Shown: positions 1-5,562, numbered from the stretch's first letter. The stretch is 5,562 nt of DNA from Gemmatimonadota bacterium (GCA_003220855.1 QHTP01000156.1:1-5562), one strand, 5' to 3'. Translations and numbers: made by a program. The notes: generated by a model from the letters alone, not told the origin.

Positions 1-1
1 T

Positions 2-1084
2 TGGGGCACCATCGACCGGGGCGTCGGCGTGCGGGACCAGCTGGGCGGCACCCCAATTCTCGTTTCGGGTGGTCAGAGCTTTGTCGCCGCTGACGCGGGG
101 AGGGCAGTCACCTGTGCTGTCACGGGTGTTGGTACCACGTATTGCTGGGGCCCCAACGAGTTCGGGCAGCTCGGTGACGATCACGCCGGCACGACCAGTG
201 CGACTCCCGTGTTGGTTCAAGGGGGCGTGAACTTCATGTCCGTGAGCGTCGGAGGCGATCATGCGTGCGGCCTCACCGCGGGCGGAACGGCGTACTGTTG
301 GGGATACAACGGCACCGGTCAGCTGGGCGATACCACGACGGTGACCTGCCCGGGCACCTTCACGGGGACCTGGCCGTGTAGCCCGACACCGATGCTGGTT
401 GAAGGAGGCCTGGTGTTCCGTAACGTGAGTGCCGGCGAGTCTCACACCTGCGGCGCTACCACCACCAACGTCGCGTACTGTTGGGGCAATAACGCCGACT
501 TTCAGTTGGGTGCGTCAACAACCGAGACATGCGCCACCACGGGGGATCAGTTCTGCAGCACGACGCCGCTCCCAGTGGCAGGCGGTCGCTCTTTCACCCT
601 GGTAAGCGCGGGCCTCTGGCACTCCTGCGGTGTCACGACAGGCGGCGAAGCGTACTGTTGGGGGCGCAACGGGTTTGGTCAGCTCGGCAATGGCAACGCC
701 GGAACGGACAGTCCCACGCCGGTGCCGGTTGCGGGTGGCCTCTCGTTCGCGTCAGTCACGACAGGACTATGGCATACGTGCGGTTTGACGATCAATGGCG
801 TCGCGTACTGCTGGGGCGATAGCCGTGTCGGCCAACTCGGTGTCGATCCGAACACAGGAAGCTGTCCGGGCGGGTTCCCATGCAGCCAAACGCCGGTCCT
901 GGTGCGCGGGGGACACACGTTCATCGCGCTCCAAGCGGGAGGCAACACCAGCACGGCGGCCCATACATGTGGGGTTACCGCATCCGGTGCAGCGTACTGT
1001 TGGGGCGCAAATCGCCAGGGACAACTCGGAGACGGCAACCAAGGGACGGATTCCGCCGTTCCCGTTCGCGTCACCCCCCCATGA
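2..1084 (+). CDS. Exported RCC1-repeat (beta-propeller) protein, 5'-truncated by window edge
   Basis: The frame is open from base 2, and the first visible residues (WGTIDRGVGVRDQLGG) already look like the end of a blade. The true start and any signal peptide or N-terminal Ig-like domain therefore lie left of the window; the GTG at 29 is not a credible start. The 360 visible residues hold six full RCC1 blades. Each has a G-x-x-HTCGV-type strand, then YCWG, then a GQLG-type turn, then P-V-x-V-x-GG. The YCWG tyrosine codons start at 140, 293, 476, 653, 806 and 995. Every blade has a CX9C pair (the HTCG and YCWG cysteines), which suggests one disulfide per blade and hence an extracytoplasmic protein. 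RCC1 propellers are protein- or ligand-binding scaffolds; the partner here is unknown. The stop TGA (1082-1084) overlaps the next gene's ATG. The RCC1 family call is firm; surface location is inferred. Confidence 0.9.
   Translation, partial: WGTIDRGVGVRDQLGGTPILVSGGQSFVAADAGRAVTCAVTGVGTTYCWGPNEFGQLGDDHAGTTSATPVLVQGGVNFMSVSVGGDHACGLTAGGTAYCWGYNGTGQLGDTTTVTCPGTFTGTWPCSPTPMLVEGGLVFRNVSAGESHTCGATTTNVAYCWGNNADFQLGASTTETCATTGDQFCSTTPLPVAGGRSFTLVSAGLWHSCGVTTGGEAYCWGRNGFGQLGNGNAGTDSPTPVPVAGGLSFASVTTGLWHTCGLTINGVAYCWGDSRVGQLGVDPNTGSCPGGFPCSQTPVLVRGGHTFIALQAGGNTSTAAHTCGVTASGAAYCWGANRQGQLGDGNQGTDSAVPVRVTPP
77..1081 (+). repeat. Six tandem RCC1 blade repeats (coding)
   Basis: YCWG-to-YCWG distances are 51, 61, 59, 51 and 63 codons. 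The long spacings come from a cysteine-bearing insert in blades 2, 3 and 5, and from an extra loop (GGNTSTAAH) before the last HTCG. At DNA level a 14-base block, gcgtactgttgggg, is identical at 290, 473, 650 and 992. It has one change at 803 and is diverged in the first blade. A seventh, incomplete unit lies at the window start, which would suit the usual seven-bladed RCC1 fold. Confidence 0.85.
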
Positions 1085-1767
1085 TGTGGCGACGGACGCT
1101 CACGTCGGGTGCGTTGCTCGGCCTGCTCGCCATGAGGCCAGCGGCGCCGCAATCCGGCTCCCACGAGCCGCGGCGCTGGGAACGGCCGCAGGTCGGACTC
1201 AACCTGGCGTTGGGGCTGGGCCGAGGTCAGTTCCAGGAGTTTGTGCAAGCCGCGGGTGGCTTCGGCGCGTACGGCGCTGTCCCGATCGCACTGCACGGCG
1301 GACTAGCGCTGCGGGCGGACCTCTCCGTGTTGTTCCACGGCTTCGACTCGTGGTCAGGCCCGCCGGCCTTCGATACCGAATCATACATCACGTCGCTCCG
1401 TGCGGGCCCGCAGGTCGCGCTCCGCCTCAGGCGCGTGCAATTGTACGGATTCTGGGCGGGCGGCTTCTCCTACTTCGCGACCGACGCCAATCCAGACGAC
1501 GCCTGCGGGTGCGACTTCACGCAAACCTTGCACGACGACTTGACGTGGATGACCGAGTTCGGCGGTGGCGTGCGCATTGCCTTGGGACGGTCGTTCTCGT
1601 CACCCGCGCTCGACTTGGGCGTGCGCGCGCTGCGAAATGGGGAAGCGTCGTACGTCACGGAGGGCGGGGTCACGCAGAACAGCGATGGGTCCTTCACCAT
1701 CCGCCCGATCCGGAGCGAAGCGCACCTCCTGGTGATTCAGGTCGGTGTGAGCGCGTCGCTACGGTGA
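1081..1767 (+). CDS. Putative small outer-membrane beta-barrel protein
   Basis: This 228-residue protein starts at the ATGATG at 1081. That start gives a clear signal peptide (MMWRR, then the hydrophobic TLTSGALLGLLA, then a Pro/Ala/Ser-rich exit near residue 25). A start at 1132 would lose it, and upstream in-frame starts would lie deep inside the RCC1 gene. No Shine-Dalgarno precedes it; the ATGA overlap with the upstream stop points to translational coupling. The mature part is a run of alternating polar/hydrophobic strands (VGLNLALGLG, FGAYGAVPIALHGGLALRADLSVLFHG, SLRAGPQVALRLRRVQLYGFWAGGFSY, EFGGGVRIALG, LDLGVRAL, LLVIQVGVSASL) separated by Asp/Gly/Ser-rich turns, as in small OmpA/OmpW-like barrels. 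One loop holds C142 and C144 in an Asp-rich setting. The C-terminus ends in LR rather than the usual aromatic residue. The barrel is inferred from the pattern; no named family is recognised. Confidence 0.75.
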   Translation: MMWRRTLTSGALLGLLAMRPAAPQSGSHEPRRWERPQVGLNLALGLGRGQFQEFVQAAGGFGAYGAVPIALHGGLALRADLSVLFHGFDSWSGPPAFDTESYITSLRAGPQVALRLRRVQLYGFWAGGFSYFATDANPDDACGCDFTQTLHDDLTWMTEFGGGVRIALGRSFSSPALDLGVRALRNGEASYVTEGGVTQNSDGSFTIRPIRSEAHLLVIQVGVSASLR

Positions 1768-1776
1768 GGGGCGTCG

Positions 1777-4080
1777 TTAGGAGGGTGCCCGGCACAGCGC
1801 CCGGGCCGTCGTGATGTCGGCGCCCAGGACCTTGAAGGACGACGTCGCCGTCTGCTGTTCGAGCGTCGCGTCCTCGGCGCACGCCGTCGCCCGATAGGCG
1901 CTCGCGAGCAGCAGTCGCGCGCTCGCCGTCTCGTACGGCAGCTGGACTTCCTGCCACAGCTTGCAGGCGCGGCGCAGCTCGGTGACGGCCGCTGCGCCCG
2001 AGCCGGCGGCGAGTTGGACGGCGCCGCGCGCCTGAGCCGCGCTCGCGTGCAGCGCCGTCGAGCCGTAGGCCGCCGCGATCCCCTCCAGCTCGAGGGCGGC
2101 ACCGCGCGCGGCCTCGAGGTCTCCCGCCGCCAGTGCGATCTGCACGCACGCGCCCAACAGGCGCGCCCGATCGAGCGATCCGGCCGGCCGGTCGGCGATG
2201 GCGCGATCGATCAGCGCTCTCGCGGAGTCGATCTTGCCTTCCGTCAGGCGCAACAGCGCCAGGCCCGGGACCGGCTCCCGGCCCAGCTCGTGCGCCTGGT
2301 GGAATACTTCCTCGGCGCGCTTCAAGTCGCCCATGCGCAGGCGGATCTCGCCGATCTCGTAGAACGCCTCACCCGCGGCGATGTGGTAGAAGCCCTTGAG
2401 CTCCTGCGCCGCGCGCAGGCACTCCGTTTCGGCGTCGCTCCAGGACCCGCGCAGCCGCATCAGCTCCGCGCGGTGCACCCGGCAGATGCCGGGGAACCCG
2501 GACTCCGTGTGCCCCTGGCACCAGCGCTCCGCCTCCTCGCTCCATTCGCCCGCCCGCTGATAGTCGGCCAGCTTCTCGCACGTGCCCAGCATATTGCAGT
2601 AGATGCGCCCGGTCACTTCGGGACCGAGCCCGCCGCCCACCGCGGCGGCCATGGCCTCGTCGATCAGGGCCATCCCCCGCGCCAGCTCGCCCTTGGAGAC
2701 CAGCATGCGGCCGATGTCGTGCAGGGCCAGGGCCTGCAGGTCGCGATCGTGGAAGCGGGTGGCGAGGTCGGAGGTGCGCCGGGCGAGGCCCAGGGCCTTG
2801 TCGACGTCTCCCTCGCTCTCCAGGGCCAGCACCGCATGGAGACGTAGCAGCGCGACGTGCTCCGGGCACTCCGGCACGTCATCCAGCAGCCGCTCGGCGC
2901 GCTTGAGCCACCCGTTGCCGAGGGACTTGGCCTGGCGGCGAAAAAAGTCTTCGGCGAGGCGCACCGCGACGGCCGCCGCGGCCCGGGGCTCGTTCCGGTC
3001 CATGTAGATCGTAAATGCGCGTCCGCGGGCGGCGATGCAGTCGTCGATGCGGCCGATCCACCACGCCGATTCGGCCAGACGCTCGATGTCCTCCACCAAG
3101 AGGGCGCCCTCCGCGTCCGCCGTCGCGAAGGTCTCGTACGCCTCGCGCCAGGCGTGGCGGGCGAACGCATGACGCGCGGTTTCCCGGGGATTTTCCCGGA
3201 TCGGGGCCGCCGTCTCGGCCGTCGGGGTGGCGTCCGGGGCGGCGCCCACCGGCGCGCGCAACGCCTCGGCGAACTCTCGCGTGGTGGCGAACCGGTCCGC
3301 CGGAGCCCGGGCCAACGCCTTCACGATCGCGCGATCGAGCGGCACCGGAATCGTCCCCCGCAACCGCCGGGCGGATGGAACGGGATCGCTGAAGCGCTTG
3401 GCGATGATCGCCTGGCTGGTCGGGCCCGTGAATGGCGGCTCCCCCGTGAGCATCTCGTACAACACGCAGCCCAGCCCGTAGACGTCGCAGCGGCCGTCCA
3501 GCGCCCGTTCTCCCGCGGCCTGCTCCGGGCTCATGTACGCGGGCGTCCCGAGCACGACGCCGGTGCGCGTGAGCTTTCCACCCCCTGCGGCGTCGAGCGC
3601 ACCCGCGATGCCGAAGTCGGCGACGATCGCTTCACCGCCCGACAGGAGAATGTTCTCGGGCTTGACGTCCCGGTGGATGACGTCGTGGCTGTGGGCGTAG
3701 CTCAATGCGCTGGCGACTTCACGTGTGATCGAGATGGCGTCTTCGATGGGGAGCTGGTGCTCCCGGGACAACCGGTCGCGCAGCGACTCGCCCTCGACGT
3801 AAGGCATGACATAGTAGAGGAGGCCGTCCGCCTCACCGGAGTCGTGCAACGGCAGGATGTGGGGATGTGTCAGGCGGGCGGCGGTTTCAATTTCCCGCAA
3901 GAATCGGTCGCGCCCCACGGCGGCGGCGAGCTCGGGTGCCAGCACTTTGATGGCCACCGGACGACCATGCTTGCGGTCCTGGGCGAGGTAGACCGTCGCC
4001 ATCCCCCCACGCCCGAGCTCGCGCTCGATTGTATACCGGCCCGCGAGCGCGGCCCGCAGCGGGGGAAAAGCGTCGGCCAC
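1777..4080 (-). CDS. Soluble Hanks-type serine/threonine kinase with C-terminal TPR-like sensor module
   Basis: The 767-residue protein phosphorylates Ser/Thr on unknown targets. The kinase domain (about 16-275) is complete: glycine loop GRGGMATV 23-30, VAIK lysine K45, helix-C glutamate E63, HRDVKPEN 136-143 with catalytic D138, DFG 155-157, activation segment GTPAYMSPE 178-186, and DVYGLGCVLYEMLTG 199-213. After a Pro/Ala-rich linker (276-298) comes a long all-helical region (about 300-767) of TPR type. Its markers (AWWIGRIDDCIAARGRAF, GEAFYEIGEIRLRMGDL, GREPVPGLALLRL) I associate with the TPR parts of LuxR/MalT-like regulators and adenylate cyclases. No transmembrane helix is visible, unlike many PknB-type kinases, so it should be cytosolic. 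Start choice: the GTG at 4080 has AGGAG six bases upstream. ATGs at 4113/4110 lack a Shine-Dalgarno, and a 5' extension up to 4482 is low-complexity Arg/Pro sequence antisense to the next gene. It ends 9 bp from the convergent barrel gene. Confidence 0.93.
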   Translation of the reverse strand: MADAFPPLRAALAGRYTIERELGRGGMATVYLAQDRKHGRPVAIKVLAPELAAAVGRDRFLREIETAARLTHPHILPLHDSGEADGLLYYVMPYVEGESLRDRLSREHQLPIEDAISITREVASALSYAHSHDVIHRDVKPENILLSGGEAIVADFGIAGALDAAGGGKLTRTGVVLGTPAYMSPEQAAGERALDGRCDVYGLGCVLYEMLTGEPPFTGPTSQAIIAKRFSDPVPSARRLRGTIPVPLDRAIVKALARAPADRFATTREFAEALRAPVGAAPDATPTAETAAPIRENPRETARHAFARHAWREAYETFATADAEGALLVEDIERLAESAWWIGRIDDCIAARGRAFTIYMDRNEPRAAAAVAVRLAEDFFRRQAKSLGNGWLKRAERLLDDVPECPEHVALLRLHAVLALESEGDVDKALGLARRTSDLATRFHDRDLQALALHDIGRMLVSKGELARGMALIDEAMAAAVGGGLGPEVTGRIYCNMLGTCEKLADYQRAGEWSEEAERWCQGHTESGFPGICRVHRAELMRLRGSWSDAETECLRAAQELKGFYHIAAGEAFYEIGEIRLRMGDLKRAEEVFHQAHELGREPVPGLALLRLTEGKIDSARALIDRAIADRPAGSLDRARLLGACVQIALAAGDLEAARGAALELEGIAAAYGSTALHASAAQARGAVQLAAGSGAAAVTELRRACKLWQEVQLPYETASARLLLASAYRATACAEDATLEQQTATSSFKVLGADITTARALCRAPS

Positions 4081-4086
4081 CGGGAG

Positions 4087-4093
4087 CTCCTGC
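4087..4093 (-). promoter_or_regulatory. Ribosome binding site deciding the kinase start (GTG 4080)
   Basis: On the minus strand GCAGGAG is followed by six bases (CTCCCG) and then GTG at 4080. This is a well-spaced Shine-Dalgarno, while the upstream ATG candidates at 4113 and 4110 have none. The resulting N-terminus, (M)ADAFPPLRAALAGRYTIERE, has the short lead-in typical of this kinase group. Confidence 0.7.
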
Positions 4094-4108
4094 TCGCAAG
4101 TTCCCCCC

Positions 4109-4114
4109 ATCATA
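4109..4114 (-). promoter_or_regulatory. Candidate -10 box for the kinase gene
   Basis: TATGAT on the minus strand matches five of six positions of TATAAT. It would start transcription near 4102, giving a leader of about 22 bases that just contains the Shine-Dalgarno for GTG 4080. The matching -35 region (about 4132-4137, TGGCCG) is poor, so this is a tentative call. The same bases form the ATGATG that could be mistaken for the start codon. Confidence 0.35.
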
Positions 4115-4149
4115 GAGCCCGGAGGTGGGCGCGGCCAGGGCCGCCAGAG

Positions 4150-4175
4150 CGCCGACACCACACGCCGACACCACA
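4150..4175. repeat. Perfect 13-bp tandem direct repeat upstream of the -35 box (possible operator)
   Basis: cgccgacaccaca occurs twice head to tail (4150-4162 and 4163-4175) with no mismatch, ending three bases before the consensus -35 of the rightward promoter. The core CGACAC recurs inverted at 4189-4194 (GTGTCG), inside the promoter spacer. The placement suits an activator or repressor binding site for the 4242 gene, and perhaps for the divergent kinase. The binding protein is unknown. Confidence 0.5.
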
Positions 4176-4188
4176 GGCTTGACAAGCC
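4176..4188. promoter_or_regulatory. 13-bp dyad covering the -35 box
   Basis: GGCTT-GAC-AAGCC is a perfect inverted repeat with a 3-base centre that contains the TTGACA -35 hexamer. The outer arms CGACAC (4166-4171) and GTGTCG (4189-4194) extend it asymmetrically, with four unpaired bases on the left. It could be an operator, or a chance consequence of the -35 sequence in GC-rich surroundings. Confidence 0.4.
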
Positions 4189-4208
4189 GTGTCGCCCCGG
4201 CATAGGCT
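4179..4208 (+). promoter_or_regulatory. Sigma-70-like promoter for the exported-protein gene at 4242
   Basis: A perfect TTGACA (4179-4184) is followed, after about 17-18 bases, by a weak -10 region (ATAGGC at 4202 or TAGGCT at 4203). Transcription would begin near 4215 with a leader of about 27 bases ending in a strong Shine-Dalgarno. The strong -35, weak -10 and adjoining repeats are typical of a regulated promoter. Confidence 0.5.
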
Positions 4209-4229
4209 GCGGGCAAAGCTCCGCACGCC

Positions 4230-4237
4230 AAGGAGGT
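4230..4237 (+). promoter_or_regulatory. Strong Shine-Dalgarno for the 4242 gene
   Basis: AAGGAGGT, close to the full anti-16S complement, sits four bases before ATG 4242 and fixes that start. An upstream CTCC (4219-4222) could pair with GGAG (4232-4235), but only over four base pairs. Confidence 0.85.
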
Positions 4238-4241
4238 CCCC

Positions 4242-5105
4242 ATGCGCAAGGCCGTGATATTCTCAACCGTGATGACCGGGGCGCTCGCGGCGGCGCTGTG
4301 GCGCTCGCCCGTCTCGCCCTCATTCGCCGTCGCGGAACGGACCCGCCTCCGAGCCCATTTCGACAGCGTCGAGCGTGAGTTGCGGGCGCGGGATGTACCG
4401 GGCTTGACGGCCGCCCAGCGCGCGGCGCGCGCCCGCGTCCTGGATGTGCTTCACGCCTACCAGGTGCGGGGCGTGTTCCCACGCAACACCGACTTCCCGG
4501 ATCGCGACGTACCGGTCTTTATCGACTGGCGGGGGATCCGCTGCGGCTTCGCGTACCTGGTCGAGCAGACGGGTCACGAAGACGTGGTGCTCCGGATCGC
4601 GGCGACCCGCAACTACGCGCGCGTCCCCGAGCTCAAGGACGACCCGGATGTACGCCGCTGGCTCGCGGAGAACGGCATCACGCTGGCGGAGGCGACGCGG
4701 ATCCAGCCCACCTACGGCTGTGGTGGGCCGACCGGCGACTGCGCCGTGGCCGGCGCTGTATATCCGGCCAGCCAGGGATACAAAGTCGCGACCGGTGTCA
4801 GCGTCGCCGCCAACGTCGCGACCTTCACGCTCAATGTCCTCCACACCGGCCTCTCGCGTCAGGCGAGCGGGATCGCAGCTGTGGGTGCAGGAATGATCGG
4901 CATCATCGCCGGGGCGCCCAACCTGGGGACGTCTGGGCCTCGTGGGACCCTGGGCCTCCTGAACGCCGGCGTCGGCACGGCGTCGCTGGCGCTCGGCGCC
5001 GTCCGCCTGATCGGGAACGCTCACCCCGCGCAGTCACGGGTGACCTTCGCCCCGTGGTTCGGGGCGCGGGGCACCTCCGGGCTCGCGGCGCGCGTGGAGT
5101 TCTGA
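4242..5105 (+). CDS. Exported protein of unknown function with hydrophobic C-terminal half
   Basis: The protein has 287 residues and a start fixed by the AAGGAGGT site. Residues 1-31 look like a signal peptide (MRK, hydrophobic AVIFSTVMTGALAAALW, possible AVA cleavage before E32). Residues 32-158 form a soluble, probably mixed alpha/beta part with a conserved-looking core: HAYQVRGVFPRN (71-82), PVFIDWRGIRCGFAYLVEQTGH (91-112, C101), IAATRNYARVPEL (119-131), then WLAENGITLAEATRIQPTYG (140-159). From memory, similar FPxN / PVFxD / CAxAYL / IQPxY proteins occur in other phyla as uncharacterised secreted proteins; I know no function. C160 and C167 may form a disulfide. Residues about 175-260 contain three Gly/Ala-rich hydrophobic stretches that could insert in a membrane. 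The tail VTFAPWFGARGTSGLAARVEF ends in Phe like a barrel strand. It is transcribed divergently from the kinase gene. Existence is firm; function is unknown. Confidence 0.85.
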   Translation: MRKAVIFSTVMTGALAAALWRSPVSPSFAVAERTRLRAHFDSVERELRARDVPGLTAAQRAARARVLDVLHAYQVRGVFPRNTDFPDRDVPVFIDWRGIRCGFAYLVEQTGHEDVVLRIAATRNYARVPELKDDPDVRRWLAENGITLAEATRIQPTYGCGGPTGDCAVAGAVYPASQGYKVATGVSVAANVATFTLNVLHTGLSRQASGIAAVGAGMIGIIAGAPNLGTSGPRGTLGLLNAGVGTASLALGAVRLIGNAHPAQSRVTFAPWFGARGTSGLAARVEF

Positions 5106-5112
5106 GCCATGC

Positions 5113-5201
5113 GTCCCCCCTCTCCGCACGCCGAGAGGGGGACAGGGGGTGAGGACCGGGCGAGATGGCGAGAGGGGGACAGGCGGTGAGGACCGGGTGA
5201 G
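5113..5201. repeat. REP-like intergenic repeat: hairpin plus two 33-bp direct copies
   Basis: CCCCCTCTC (5116-5124) pairs perfectly with GAGAGGGGG (5133-5141) around an 8-base loop; with one bulged C the stem extends to 11 pairs through GTC/GAC. The right arm begins a 33-bp unit (5132-5164) repeated at 5169-5201 with two mismatches and a 37-bp period. It starts eight bases after the stop of the 4242 gene and has no T-run, so it is not a classic intrinsic terminator, though it may protect the transcript end. The pattern resembles the CCCCTCTCC...GGAGAGGGG REP-like families common in GC-rich genomes. Short minus-strand frames crossing it are translations of the repeat, not genes. Confidence 0.7.
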
Positions 5202-5272
5202 GTCCGCAACAAGACGATCTGCCGTGCGCTGATTGGGTGACACTCCCGTGGACCGGGCATGCATCGTAACTC

Positions 5273-5562
5273 ATGCTTGCCCGCGTCCGCTCCGCCGCGG
5301 TGTTCGGGATCGACGCCTATCTCGTCGACGTGGAAACCGACATCGCCAACGGGTTGCCCACCTTCGCGACGGTCGGTCTGCCGCAGGGCGCCGTGAAGGA
5401 GGGGCGCGAACGGGTGTACGCGGCGCTCGCGAACACCGGCTACACCTTCCCCTTGAAGCGCATCACCGTCAATCTCGCCCCCGCCGATATCCGAAAAGAC
5501 GGCTCCGCCTTCGACCTCCCAATCGCCGTCGGGATTCTGGCGGCCACCGAGCAGATCTCCCC
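5273..5562 (+). CDS. comM: ComM/YifB family Mg-chelatase-like AAA ATPase, N-terminal part only
   Basis: The 96 complete codons from ATG 5273 are cut by the window end. The sequence is the ChlI-like N-terminal domain of the ComM/YifB family: GIDAYLVDVETDIANGLPTF, VGLPQGAVKEGRERVYAAL (34-52), ITVNLAPADIRKDGSAFDLPIAVGIL (64-89). Full members are about 500 residues, with the AAA ATPase core and C-terminal domain further on, so Walker motifs are not visible here. In Vibrio and Haemophilus, ComM is a hexameric helicase that drives branch migration during natural transformation; in most other phyla the role is assumed from homology. No Shine-Dalgarno is seen before the ATG, and 5202-5272 shows no convincing promoter, so the start is supported mainly by the family N-terminus (MLARVRSAAVFGIDA). 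Intactness cannot be judged. Confidence 0.93.
   Translation, partial: MLARVRSAAVFGIDAYLVDVETDIANGLPTFATVGLPQGAVKEGRERVYAALANTGYTFPLKRITVNLAPADIRKDGSAFDLPIAVGILAATEQIS

Noticed and set aside
1787..1806. GCCCGG/CCGGGC inverted repeat just past the convergent stops, as a shared terminator
   Set aside because: The stem is only six base pairs with an eight-base loop, lies inside the kinase coding end, and has no T-run on either side.
795..1814. A 339-codon + strand frame spanning the RCC1 and barrel genes
   Set aside because: It overlaps two well-supported genes in a different frame, and its translation is Arg/Ala-rich with no recognisable motif.
2857..4182. A 441-codon open frame on the + strand antisense to the kinase gene
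   Set aside because: It mirrors the kinase gene; high third-position GC removes stop codons from antisense frames. Its translation is Arg/Pro/Gly-rich with no domain, and it has no Shine-Dalgarno or promoter.
4114..4482. 5' extension of the kinase frame to an ATG at 4482
   Set aside because: The extra residues are Arg/Pro-rich low-complexity sequence antisense to the well-supported 4242 gene and would swallow its promoter and Shine-Dalgarno.
4219..5132. 11-bp CTCCGCACGCC shared by the 4242 leader (4219-4229) and the downstream hairpin (5122-5132)
   Set aside because: The match is short and GC-rich, does not extend on either side, and has no paired structure that explains it; chance is sufficient.
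5237..5270. Possible comM promoter (GTGACA with a box near GCATCGTAAC)
   Set aside because: No -10 hexamer with acceptable match occurs at 16-18 base spacing, so it cannot be supported.
4903..5274. Minus-strand open frames across the intergenic repeat (Pro/Ser/Arg-rich peptides)
   Set aside because: They translate the REP-like repeat and the antisense of the 4242 gene. Such PLSPSRP-type peptides are typical spurious products of these repeats.

Overview
The window is a GC-rich bacterial chromosomal segment holding five protein-coding genes, two of them cut by the window edges. Several traits fit Gemmatimonadota or a related soil or metagenome lineage: the kinase N-terminus around RYTIERELGRGGMATVYLAQD, a cysteine-paired RCC1-repeat secreted protein, very high third-position GC with long antisense shadow frames, and a REP-like GC-rich intergenic repeat. 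This assignment is inferred from style, not from a marker gene.

Layout. (1) 2-1084 (+) is the 3' part of a gene for an exported RCC1-repeat (beta-propeller) protein with six complete blades; its start lies left of the window. (2) 1081-1767 (+) overlaps it by ATGA and encodes a 228-residue protein with a signal peptide that looks like a small outer-membrane beta-barrel; the two are probably co-translated. (3) 1777-4080 (-) converges on them with a 9-bp gap and encodes a 767-residue soluble Ser/Thr kinase (Hanks type). It is fused to a long TPR-like helical module of the kind found in LuxR/MalT-type regulators and adenylate cyclases. I prefer the GTG at 4080 as its start. (4) 4081-4241 is a divergent control region with a perfect 13-bp tandem repeat, a 13-bp dyad on a consensus -35 box, and a near-perfect Shine-Dalgarno for the rightward gene. 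(5) 4242-5105 (+) encodes a 287-residue exported protein of no recognised function, with a conserved-looking CGFAYLVEQTGH core and a Gly/Ala-rich hydrophobic C-terminal half. (6) 5106-5272 is intergenic and carries a strong hairpin plus two 33-bp direct repeats (REP-like). (7) 5273-5562 (+) is the N-terminus of a ComM/YifB family Mg-chelatase-like AAA protein, cut by the right edge.

How they work together. The RCC1 and barrel genes look like one envelope unit. The kinase and the exported protein share a control region but not an obvious pathway. The comM-like gene is housekeeping or DNA-uptake related and is separated by the repeat. I see no CRISPR array, tRNA, rRNA, transposase or phage gene. 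The least ordinary parts are the 4150-4194 promoter architecture, the extra cysteine-bridged loops of the propeller, and the uncharacterised 4242-5105 protein. None amounts to proof of a new system.
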